From positions 1,320 through 6,907 of the forward strand of contig JAEMTX010000099.1 in assembly GCA_016462055.1 (NCBI GenBank): DNA of 5,588 nucleotides, read 5' to 3'. Made by a program: the position numbers and the translations under genes. This document shows positions 1 through 5,143 of this stretch, piece after piece (position 1 is the stretch's first letter; every line of letters starts with the position of its first letter). The DNA is from Acidimicrobiia bacterium (lineage in GTDB: Bacteria > Actinomycetota > Acidimicrobiia > Acidimicrobiales > Acidimicrobilacustridaceae). The notes under the pieces were generated by a model that saw only the letters and a program-made list of their open reading frames with translations, was not told the DNA's origin and ran no database searches.

Positions 1-18
1 CGTAATGCCGTCTTCCAT
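1..18 (-). CDS. 5' end of an unidentified gene running off the left edge (first 6 codons)
   Basis: A minus-strand ATG at 18-16 is preceded by AAGGGG at 27-32, a good Shine-Dalgarno sequence with 8 nt spacing. It opens a frame reading M-E-D-G-I-T up to the window edge. The layout of a divergent gene about 115 bp from the FrnE-like start is typical. Its ribosome-binding site resembles that of the SDR gene further right, which also has AAGGGGA. Six residues are too few to identify a family, and the call rests only on start codon, spacing and ribosome-binding site. Confidence 0.45.
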
Positions 19-133
19 GTTTCCGTCCCCTTGGTAATGGCTCAACCTAGCCGTTTGACTCGATCAAGGGCCGCTACTCGTCGGCCGCGTGACAGGTCGC
101 CGATACGCTCAAGGCAGACACGTCTGGAGATTC
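19..133. promoter_or_regulatory. Divergent intergenic region upstream of the FrnE-like gene
   Basis: This is 115 bp between the presumed leftward gene start and the FrnE-like start. A TTGACT hexamer at 55-60 on the plus strand could be a -35 element, but no good -10 lies 16-18 bp downstream; the nearest candidate, TACTCG at 75-80, is too close. GGAG at 126-129 is the ribosome-binding site for the rightward gene. Promoters for both genes must lie here or within the neighbouring gene, but none can be assigned firmly. Confidence 0.35.
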
Positions 134-847
134 ATGAGCACAATGACCGAAACCTTGAGAGTCGACATTTGGTCTGATGTCGTTTGTCCGTGGTGCGCGA
201 TCGGCAAAGCGAATTTCGATGCGGCGCTCGCAGGCTTTGAACATTCTGACAATGTCGAAATTGTTTGGCACAGCTATGAACTCGATCCGACTGCTCCAGC
301 GGCGCGAGCCGGAAATTACGTCGGGATGTTGGCGAAGAAGTACGGCGTTGCCGACGATGAAGCTCAAGCCATGGTCGACCGAATGACGGCGACTGGAGTT
401 GAGTGTGGCGTGGAGTTTCGATTCGACATCGTGCAACCAGGCAACACATTTGATGCCCACCGATTAATTCACTTGGGCGCTTCCCGAGGTCTCCAAACGG
501 AAGTGAAAGAACGGTTCCTGCGCGGTTATCTCTCTGAAGGTGAAGCTATTGGACTTCCTGAAGTTGTTGAACGGTTAGCAATCGATGCGGGCCTAGATGC
601 CGACGAGGTTGCCGCAGTGCTTCGAACCGAGGCGTTCGCTGATGAAGTTCGGATCGATGAAGCGACAGCTGCGTCAATGCAGGTGAGCGGAGTTCCGTTC
701 TTCGTCTTTGACCGTCGTCTTGCCGTTGCTGGAGCACAGTCCCCTGAGGTTTTGCGTGAAGTGCTCGAACGTGTCTGGTCCGAACGCGAACCCGCCCTCG
801 AACTTGTCGTCGAGGGCGAGGTCTGTGGTCCTGAAGGTTGTGACTGA
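134..847 (+). CDS. FrnE-type DsbA-family thiol-disulfide oxidoreductase
   Basis: The 237-residue protein has a thioredoxin fold with an inserted helical domain, as in DsbA/FrnE/2-hydroxychromene-2-carboxylate isomerase relatives. Visible marks are the N-terminal strand followed by CPWC (Cys18, Cys21), the NTFDAHRL segment at 104-111 typical of FrnE, and the cis-proline loop SGVPFF with Pro188. Near the C-terminus is a second pair, Cys231 and Cys236, in CGPEGC, matching the CX4C motif described in Deinococcus radiodurans FrnE. There is no signal peptide, so it should act in the cytoplasm, probably in disulfide exchange or isomerisation under oxidative stress. The ATG at 134 follows GGAG by 4 nt. 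A GTG at 89 would add 15 unconserved-looking residues, and an ATG at 143 is also possible. It appears monocistronic, converging on the next gene. Family assignment is firm; the physiological substrate is unknown. Confidence 0.9.
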   Translation: MSTMTETLRVDIWSDVVCPWCAIGKANFDAALAGFEHSDNVEIVWHSYELDPTAPAARAGNYVGMLAKKYGVADDEAQAMVDRMTATGVECGVEFRFDIVQPGNTFDAHRLIHLGASRGLQTEVKERFLRGYLSEGEAIGLPEVVERLAIDAGLDADEVAAVLRTEAFADEVRIDEATAASMQVSGVPFFVFDRRLAVAGAQSPEVLREVLERVWSEREPALELVVEGEVCGPEGCD

Positions 848-859
848 CAGCGTTGTCAG
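844..859. terminator. Small hairpin between convergent genes, weak terminator candidate
   Basis: CTGACA (844-849) and TGTCAG (854-859) form a perfect 6-bp stem with a 4-nt GCGT loop. It overlaps the stop codon of the FrnE-like gene and lies between two convergent genes 34 bp apart. There is no T-run on either strand, so it does not meet the usual rho-independent pattern. It could help end transcription or protect 3' ends, or be chance. Confidence 0.25.
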
Positions 860-881
860 GAGTACCTGTGCAGTTTGAGTC

Positions 882-1364
882 TCAGACCGATCGGGTTTCA
901 GGAAGGCGAACTAACGGGATCGTGCGGTCGCACTTCTTCTGATAGTCGCGGTACCACGCACGGTCGTCGCACAGGAGCTCCCAGATGCGGTCGTGGTCGG
1001 GGCCGCCGTCAAGGATGTCGGGAACTGACCAGAACTCGCCGTCCTGGACCTTGATATAGACCTCGGGGTTAGCGGCTCGGTCACGAAGGTTGAGGAACCA
1101 TGCTGGATGCTTTTCGTGTCCGGCGTACGAAGCCACAACAATGCGGACGCCTTCTGGATCACGCCAGTAGGGGAGAGCGATTTTGTGTTCATTTCCGGAC
1201 TTACGCCCGATGGTTCGGAGCATCACATGGTGCATGCCGGCCTGAACCCAGACGTCGTCGATGTCCATGGTTTCCATGGCTTCAACGTGACTCTTCGTAA
1301 TTCCGATGATCTCTTCGTGTGTGGGTGTTTCCCACAACATTTCTGCATGCTGTTCGGTCGGCAT
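882..1364 (-). CDS. Ddn-like F420-dependent nitroreductase/quinone reductase family protein (DUF385)
   Basis: The 160-residue protein matches the split beta-barrel FDOR-A/Ddn family. That family uses reduced coenzyme F420 (F420H2) to reduce quinones, nitroimidazoles or enones in actinobacteria. Characteristic blocks are MLRTIGRKSGNE at 48-59 (the TxGRKSG signature), PYWRDPEG at 65-72, VVASYAG at 76-82, PAWFLNLR at 87-94 followed by ANPEVYIKV, and a C-terminal WYRDYQKKCDRTIPLVRL stretch. Length is normal for the family. The start has a near-perfect ribosome-binding site, GAGGAGG at 1371-1377, so translation may be strong. It lies 64 bp downstream of the SDR gene on the same strand and is probably cotranscribed. 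The N-terminal 35 residues are helical and contain WETPTHEEIIGITKSHVEAM. The substrate cannot be read from sequence, and F420 use is inferred from the family. Confidence 0.85.
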   Translation of the reverse strand: MPTEQHAEMLWETPTHEEIIGITKSHVEAMETMDIDDVWVQAGMHHVMLRTIGRKSGNEHKIALPYWRDPEGVRIVVASYAGHEKHPAWFLNLRDRAANPEVYIKVQDGEFWSVPDILDGGPDHDRIWELLCDDRAWYRDYQKKCDRTIPLVRLPETRSV

Positions 1365-1370
1365 AGCGAT

Positions 1371-1377
1371 CCTCCTC
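1371..1377 (-). promoter_or_regulatory. Strong Shine-Dalgarno site of the Ddn-like gene
   Basis: The minus strand reads GAGGAGG here, 6 nt before the ATG at 1364. This is the best ribosome-binding site in the window and fixes the start of the Ddn-like gene. The other genes have partial matches. Confidence 0.8.
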
Positions 1378-1428
1378 GATGATGTCTTTCGTAATTGTGT
1401 CAGATCGTGCGGGTTTCGATGGGCTCGA

Positions 1429-2211
1429 TCAGAGCATCATCTCGCCGCCATTGACATCGAGTTCAGCGCCGGTGATCACGCTGGCGAGATCTGAGGCAAG
1501 GAAAGCGACGGCATTGGCGCAGTCGGCATCGTCAGGAATGATGCCAAGCGGAATGTCCTTGGTGATTTCGGCAATGACCGCAGCGCGATCCTGACCGGTA
1601 CTGACGGCGTAGTCGACGTAGCCCTCGACGGGCGGGCCCCACATCCACCCCATGAAGGTGGAGTTCACTCGGATGCGGTACGCCCCGAGTTCCTTGGCCA
1701 GCATGCGAGCAGCAACTGTGAGCGCACCCTTTGATGTCGCATAGCCCGACTGCGTGGCGAGAGGCTTCTTCTGAATCATCGAGTTGACGAACACGATAGA
1801 ACCGCCGCCATTGGCTTTCCTGTGCGGCACAACCTGCTGCGTGAGCTGCAACGTGCCAAAAACCGTGATGTCGAATGATTTACGCCAGTCGTCGAAATTT
1901 GCGTCTTCAAACAGGGTGAACGGCGGTGGCACATATGCGCTGTTCACAAGACAATCGATGCGACCAAATTCGGCGATCGTTGCGTCGATCATGCTCTGCG
2001 TCTGGGTTGCGTCCGAAATATCGGTTGGGCAGACCAAAACGCGTCGGTCGGGCCACTGGTGAGCAATTTCGTCGGCAACCTGACGCAACTTTGATTCGGT
2101 GCGGGCGACAAGGACGACATCGGAACCTTCGCGCGCGAAGGAATAGGCAAGTTCCTGTCCGAGTCCCGGGCCAATTCCCGAAATGATTGAGACTTTGTTT
2201 TCCAGAATCAT
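1429..2211 (-). CDS. Classical short-chain dehydrogenase/reductase (SDR), probably NADP(H)-linked
   Basis: The 260-residue protein is a full-length classical SDR acting on an unknown alcohol or ketone in the cytoplasm. It has the cofactor-binding SGIGPGLG at 11-18, and ARTESKL after strand 2 (Arg37), which favours NADP(H). Asp64 of PTD follows, then NSAY at 90-93 where most members have NNAG. The catalytic Ser144 (VNSM), Tyr157 and Lys161 (YATSK) are present. The C-terminus ends TGAELDVNGGEMML, the usual SDR ending. The position of the catalytic-tetrad Asn, 28 residues before the Ser, is Thr116. The start is ATG 2211, with AAGGGG at 2217-2222 five nt upstream. The open frame continues to 2505, but the extra 98 residues are not SDR-like and overlap the divergent gene. 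It is the first gene of a probable operon with the Ddn-like gene. Confidence 0.9.
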   Translation of the reverse strand: MILENKVSIISGIGPGLGQELAYSFAREGSDVVLVARTESKLRQVADEIAHQWPDRRVLVCPTDISDATQTQSMIDATIAEFGRIDCLVNSAYVPPPFTLFEDANFDDWRKSFDITVFGTLQLTQQVVPHRKANGGGSIVFVNSMIQKKPLATQSGYATSKGALTVAARMLAKELGAYRIRVNSTFMGWMWGPPVEGYVDYAVSTGQDRAAVIAEITKDIPLGIIPDDADCANAVAFLASDLASVITGAELDVNGGEMML

Positions 2212-2358
2212 GGTTTCCCCTTTTACGTCGGCTCTTGAGCCGAGAGTGATTGTTACCACGATGAGGTAGTCGGTGTTGAACGAGCAGATGGGCCGAACCG
2301 GATGCTGGTCGCCTTGTAGGGTCAGCAGCGAACAGCTGCCAAACGATGAGGGCGAGAG
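2212..2358. promoter_or_regulatory. Divergent promoter region between SDR and epimerase-like genes
   Basis: This 147-bp gap between two divergent starts must carry the promoters for both units unless one lies inside the opposite gene. The leftward gene has its ribosome-binding site at 2217-2222 (AAGGGG on the minus strand); the rightward one has GAGGG at 2348-2352, six nt before its ATG. A TAGGGT at 2317-2322 is a possible rightward -10 box (TAnnnT), but no TTGACA-like -35 is suitably placed. A small 5-bp-stem hairpin, GCAGC/GCTGC, spans 2325-2339. The inverted repeat at 2228-2243 is listed separately. No promoter can be named with confidence. Confidence 0.5.
2228..2243. repeat. 16-bp inverted repeat in the SDR 5' leader, possible operator or hairpin
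   Basis: TCGGCTC-TT-GAGCCGA is a perfect dyad with 7-bp arms and a 2-bp centre, located 17 bp upstream of the SDR start codon. Its size and symmetry suit binding by a dimeric regulator of TetR or similar type. In RNA it could instead form a GC-rich hairpin just upstream of the SDR ribosome-binding site. No T-run follows the dyad on either strand, so it is not an ordinary terminator. No regulator gene is in the window. Confidence 0.45.
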
Positions 2359-3465
2359 ATGACACGCACATTGGTGATTGGTGGAACTGGCCCAACGGGA
2401 ATCCACTTGGTTCGCGGCCTCATCGACCGAGGCCATGACGTCGTGATCCTTCATAGGGGCACTCACGAGCGACCAGAGACTCCCACTGACATCGAGCACA
2501 TTCATGCCGACCCCTATGACATGGACTCACTGGAAGAAGCGATGGGCGATCGCACGTGGGATCTCACCGTTGTGATGTACGGCCGATTGCGCCGTATTGC
2601 CGAATTCATGGTTGGTCGGACGGAACGCTTCGTTTCTGTGGGCGGAGTGCCTGCTATCCGGGGTTGGATGAATCCGTGGTTGTTCGAGCCAGACGGTCTT
2701 CCTGTTCCGGTTAGTGAAGCGGCACCTGTTGTTGCCCTACCGGAAGAGGACGAGAAGGGCTTTCGTGTTGCCCGCACCGAGGAGTTTGTTTTTGCGAGCC
2801 AACCAAACGCCGCGCATTTCCGTTACCCGTATGCATACGGCCCACTCCAGGTCGTTCCGCGCGAATGGAGCATTGTCCGACGAATCCTTGATGGGCGCAG
2901 CCAGATCGTTGTCGCTGACGATGGTCTGACCCTTCATCATCATGGCTACACAGAGAACCTCGCTCACGCAGTTCTTTGTGGAGTCGATCGCCCTGACGAT
3001 GCTGCTGGATTCGCATTCAATTGTGGTGATGACGAGGTGCTGACGATTCGCCAGGTGATCGAGATCATCGCGAGTGAACTTGGGGCTGAACTCGAGATCG
3101 TTTCCATGCCATTTGAGTTAGCGGTTCCTGCTCGACCACTACTGGCCCAACCATCCCCGACGCATCGAGTGTTAGACACCTCGCTTCTCAAGACCCGACT
3201 TGGTTATGCCGATGTGGTCCCTGCCCGTGAAGCCGTTGCTCGGACGGCTCGTTGGCTTGTCGAGAATCCGATAGCGCCAGGCGCGCCTGAGGAATATGTA
3301 TTGACTGATCCATTTGATTACCGCGCCGAAGATCAATTGATTACTTCTTGGAAGTCGGCGGTCGCGTCCATGACCCCGGCAGAGTTTGCGGTGCAACCCG
3401 GAGTTGGTCTCGCATACAGCGGCCCCGGTGGGCGGCCACGGAGTCAAGAGACTTTCGAGAACTAA
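2359..3465 (+). CDS. Atypical extended SDR / NAD-dependent epimerase-dehydratase-like protein
   Basis: The 368-residue protein has the N-terminal Rossmann signature GGTGPTG at 8-14 and LHRG at 31-34 after strand 2. Further on are FVSVGG at 91-96 and RYPYAYGP at 155-162, the usual extended-SDR element ending in YGP. A C-terminal substrate-binding half follows, with HHHGYTENLAHAV at 193-205 and FNCGDD at 220-225. The canonical YxxxK catalytic pair is not present; the equivalent stretch appears to be FRVAR at 135-139. This makes standard epimerase or dehydrogenase chemistry uncertain. NAD(P) binding is likely. Its substrate could be a nucleotide sugar, a cinnamoyl/ketone-type molecule or none. 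The ATG at 2359 has GAGGG six nt upstream. It precedes the reductase gene by 47 bp on the same strand and is probably cotranscribed with it. The function is not recognised beyond superfamily. Confidence 0.8.
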   Translation: MTRTLVIGGTGPTGIHLVRGLIDRGHDVVILHRGTHERPETPTDIEHIHADPYDMDSLEEAMGDRTWDLTVVMYGRLRRIAEFMVGRTERFVSVGGVPAIRGWMNPWLFEPDGLPVPVSEAAPVVALPEEDEKGFRVARTEEFVFASQPNAAHFRYPYAYGPLQVVPREWSIVRRILDGRSQIVVADDGLTLHHHGYTENLAHAVLCGVDRPDDAAGFAFNCGDDEVLTIRQVIEIIASELGAELEIVSMPFELAVPARPLLAQPSPTHRVLDTSLLKTRLGYADVVPAREAVARTARWLVENPIAPGAPEEYVLTDPFDYRAEDQLITSWKSAVASMTPAEFAVQPGVGLAYSGPGGRPRSQETFEN

Positions 3466-3495
3466 CGACGGCTCCAGCGCGAGCGTCGTGCTCGC
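3465..3495 (+). other. Two mutually exclusive hairpins in the short spacer between cotranscribed genes
   Basis: ACGACG (3465-3470) can pair with CGTCGT (3484-3489). Alternatively GCGAGC (3479-3484) pairs with GCTCGC (3490-3495) across a 5-nt loop. The pairings cannot coexist because they share bases. The spacer separates the epimerase-like stop from the reductase start and carries AGGG (3500-3503) as its ribosome-binding site. No T-run follows, so a terminator is unlikely. It might tune the ratio of the two products or be chance in GC-rich sequence. Confidence 0.2.
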
Positions 3496-3512
3496 TACTA
3501 GGGTCCCCGTTC

Positions 3513-4589
3513 ATGACATATCGAGTGGTTGTTTGGGGAACAGGAAACGTCGGGAGACCGGCAATTCGAGCTGTCGCAGCGCATCGCGATCTCGAGCTAG
3601 TTGGTGTCGTTGTTTCCAACCCGGCCAAAGTTGGCAAAGACGCAGGAGAACTCGCGGGAATTGCCGCCCTTGGTCTGAGTGCAACCGATAACACGGAAAT
3701 CGCATTTGCCAGTGACGTCGACTGCGTTGTCTATGCCGCAACTGCCGATACTCGTCCTATGGAGGCCTACATGGATCTCGAGCGCTTGCTGCGTTCGGGA
3801 AGGAATGTTGTCTCGACTGCGTTTTATCCATTGCTGCATCCGGCAAGTGCGCCACCCGAGTTGATGGGCATGCTGACTCCAGCGATGGACGCTGGAAACT
3901 CATCAGTTTTCGTGTCTGGAATCGATCCGGGCTGGGCCCTCGACATTCTCCCTGCCCTCATCAGCGGTATTGGAGCGGGTATCACCGAGCTTCGCATTCA
4001 AGAGATTTTCAACTACGCCTTGTATGACGCTCCCGATGTTGTGCGCAATGTCATCGGGCTCGGTGGCCCCATGGATGCGATGCCCCAGATGCTTGAGCAA
4101 ATTTCGTTGATGACCGTGTGGGCTCCAATGGTCCGCGTCTTGGCTGACATCCTCGAGGTTGAGATCGACGACGTCATTACGACTGTCGAGCGTCGTCCGC
4201 TGGAACGAACGATCGAAGTTCCCGGAATGGGAATCTTCGAAGAAGGAACACTCGGAGCGTTTCGCTTTGTAGTGACCGGTGTCGTCAATGGACATCCTCT
4301 GCTTGTCGTTGAACATGTCACCCGAATCGACGACGACTGTGCACCCGACTGGCAACAGCCGTTGAATCCGGGCGGCGAGCACCGAGTCGTGATGAGCGGA
4401 CATCCGCATATGGAAATCACTATTCATGGCAACGAACCGGGCGAGCCCGGTGCCGCTGGTGGCGGAAATGCCAGCGCTGCAAATCGATGTGTCAACGCGA
4501 TTCCGGCAGTGTGCGAAGCAGCAGCAGGTGCTTTGAGTCCCGCTGATCTCCCATTTATTTCCGGCGCAGCGCAGATCCATCTGCGCTGA
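3513..4589 (+). CDS. Dihydrodipicolinate reductase-like / 2,4-diaminopentanoate dehydrogenase-like NAD(P)-dependent oxidoreductase
   Basis: The 358-residue protein begins with a Rossmann strand and VVWGTGNVGRPAIRA at 6-20. An Asp-rich strand, DVDCVVYAA, follows at 68-76. Further blocks are NVVSTAFYPLLHP at 98-110, SGIDPGWALD at 135-144, HPHMEITIHGNEPG at 297-310 and VNAIPAVCEAAAG at 327-339, then a SPADLP motif. These are typical of actinobacterial proteins labelled dihydrodipicolinate reductase. It is much longer than DapB (about 245-270 residues) and is probably not the lysine-pathway enzyme. The relatives with known function are amine or amino-acid dehydrogenases such as 2,4-diaminopentanoate dehydrogenase. 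The start is ATG 3513, nine nt after AGGG; the frame upstream to 3348 overlaps the preceding gene and does not look conserved. It is likely in an operon with the epimerase-like gene and ends in a hairpin, 3 bp before a convergent gene. The substrate is unknown. Confidence 0.82.
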   Translation: MTYRVVVWGTGNVGRPAIRAVAAHRDLELVGVVVSNPAKVGKDAGELAGIAALGLSATDNTEIAFASDVDCVVYAATADTRPMEAYMDLERLLRSGRNVVSTAFYPLLHPASAPPELMGMLTPAMDAGNSSVFVSGIDPGWALDILPALISGIGAGITELRIQEIFNYALYDAPDVVRNVIGLGGPMDAMPQMLEQISLMTVWAPMVRVLADILEVEIDDVITTVERRPLERTIEVPGMGIFEEGTLGAFRFVVTGVVNGHPLLVVEHVTRIDDDCAPDWQQPLNPGGEHRVVMSGHPHMEITIHGNEPGEPGAAGGGNASAANRCVNAIPAVCEAAAGALSPADLPFISGAAQIHLR

Positions 4590-4594
4590 TTTTC
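4567..4594 (+). terminator. Intrinsic terminator overlapping the reductase stop codon
   Basis: CAGCGCAGA (4567-4575) and TCTGCGCTG (4580-4588) form a perfect 9-bp GC-rich stem with a 4-nt TCCA loop, followed by ATTTTC on the plus strand. The stem covers the last codons and most of the TGA stop (4587-4589). The trailing T-run is short (four Ts) but follows the stem almost immediately. It fits a terminator for the rightward operon. There is no T-run on the minus strand side, so it may not stop the convergent unit as well. Confidence 0.65.
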
Positions 4595-5141
4595 AGCCGT
4601 TTGCCACTTCACGTAGGAGTGGAATCCACGAATCAAAGTTACGGACCTCGAGGTCGGTCACTTTCCCGTAGTCGTCCCATCGGCGAAGATCGACCGCGTC
4701 AGCACTTCCTTGGAGCGTAAGAAACTCTGCGCATTCGCTGGCAGTAAATGGTCCGCCTTGCACTTCAAGGCTTCGCTGCGAGCCGTACGAAAGAGCCTCG
4801 AAGTAGCCGGGCTCGTTGGCTGCCAAGTAGCGCTTGGCCTCGACATGCAGGGCGATTGGGGCGATGACGGATTCGGGGAATAACCCATGAAGAAATTCCG
4901 AACCCGTTTGTTCATGTCGAAGATCAGTACGGTGATCAGGGCCATTGTTGCGTTCGATTTCGAACAGATGGCCAATGTCGTGAAGAAGGGCGGCGGCGAC
5001 GAGTTCTTTACTTGCGCCATCACGTGAAGCCAGTGCTGCGCACTGCAAGGCGTGTGCGAGCTGGCTCACTTCTTCGTCGTACTTCTCATTGCCCCATGTG
5101 GCGTACAGAGAAACGATGGCCTCAATCGACGCGGTTGGCAT
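4593..5141 (-). CDS. phnZ: PhnZ-like HD-domain mixed-valent diiron oxygenase (C-P bond cleavage)
   Basis: The 182-residue HD-domain protein fits PhnZ, which oxidatively cleaves (R)-2-amino-1-hydroxyethylphosphonate to glycine and phosphate. Likely metal ligands are His30, His54-Asp55 with His58 (LLHDIGH), His76 (RHEQ), His99 and Asp156 (RRWDD). Lys103 follows His99 in HVEAKRY. PhnZ also has a Tyr and a Glu three residues apart near the N-terminus that act in substrate recognition; here Tyr21 and Glu24 (YDEE) take these places. The order and spacing agree within a few residues with what I recall of PhnZ. Length is also close to PhnZ (about 190). The start codon overlaps the stop of the upstream PhyH-family gene by one base (TGATG), indicating translational coupling; its own ribosome-binding site is weak. 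An HD phosphohydrolase or an oxygenase for another hydroxyphosphonate (as in TmpB) are the alternatives. Confidence 0.82.
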   Translation of the reverse strand: MPTASIEAIVSLYATWGNEKYDEEVSQLAHALQCAALASRDGASKELVAAALLHDIGHLFEIERNNGPDHRTDLRHEQTGSEFLHGLFPESVIAPIALHVEAKRYLAANEPGYFEALSYGSQRSLEVQGGPFTASECAEFLTLQGSADAVDLRRWDDYGKVTDLEVRNFDSWIPLLREVANG

Positions 5142-5143
5142 CA
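5139..5143 (-). promoter_or_regulatory. TGATG stop-start overlap coupling the phnY-like and phnZ-like genes
   Basis: On the minus strand the stop codon TGA (5143-5141) shares one base with the ATG (5141-5139) of the HD-domain gene. Only a poor GAAGG at about 5154-5158 lies upstream. Ribosomes finishing the dioxygenase probably reinitiate here, giving matched amounts of the two enzymes. This supports a shared pathway. Confidence 0.8.

Noticed and set aside
74..460. 128-residue open frame on the minus strand opposite the FrnE-like gene
   Set aside because: No recognisable domain and no good ribosome-binding site; it is antisense to a clear protein-coding gene and reads as low-quality shadow sequence.
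2212..2505. 98-residue N-terminal extension of the SDR frame
   Set aside because: It overlaps the start of the divergent epimerase-like gene, has no SDR character, and a good ribosome-binding site precedes the internal ATG at 2211 that gives a normal-length SDR.
3348..3512. 55-residue N-terminal extension of the reductase frame
   Set aside because: It lies mostly inside the preceding gene in another frame, and the Rossmann strand starts immediately after the ATG at 3513, as is normal for the family.
3903..4580. 225-residue open frame on the minus strand opposite the reductase
   Set aside because: It is antisense to a well-supported gene, rich in His/Ser/Arg as expected from a complementary frame, with no motif.
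4593..5141. Ordinary HD-domain phosphohydrolase
   Set aside because: The extra His76, His99-Lys103 and N-terminal Tyr21/Glu24, plus coupling to a PhyH dioxygenase, fit PhnZ-type oxygenases better, though a hydrolase is not fully excluded.
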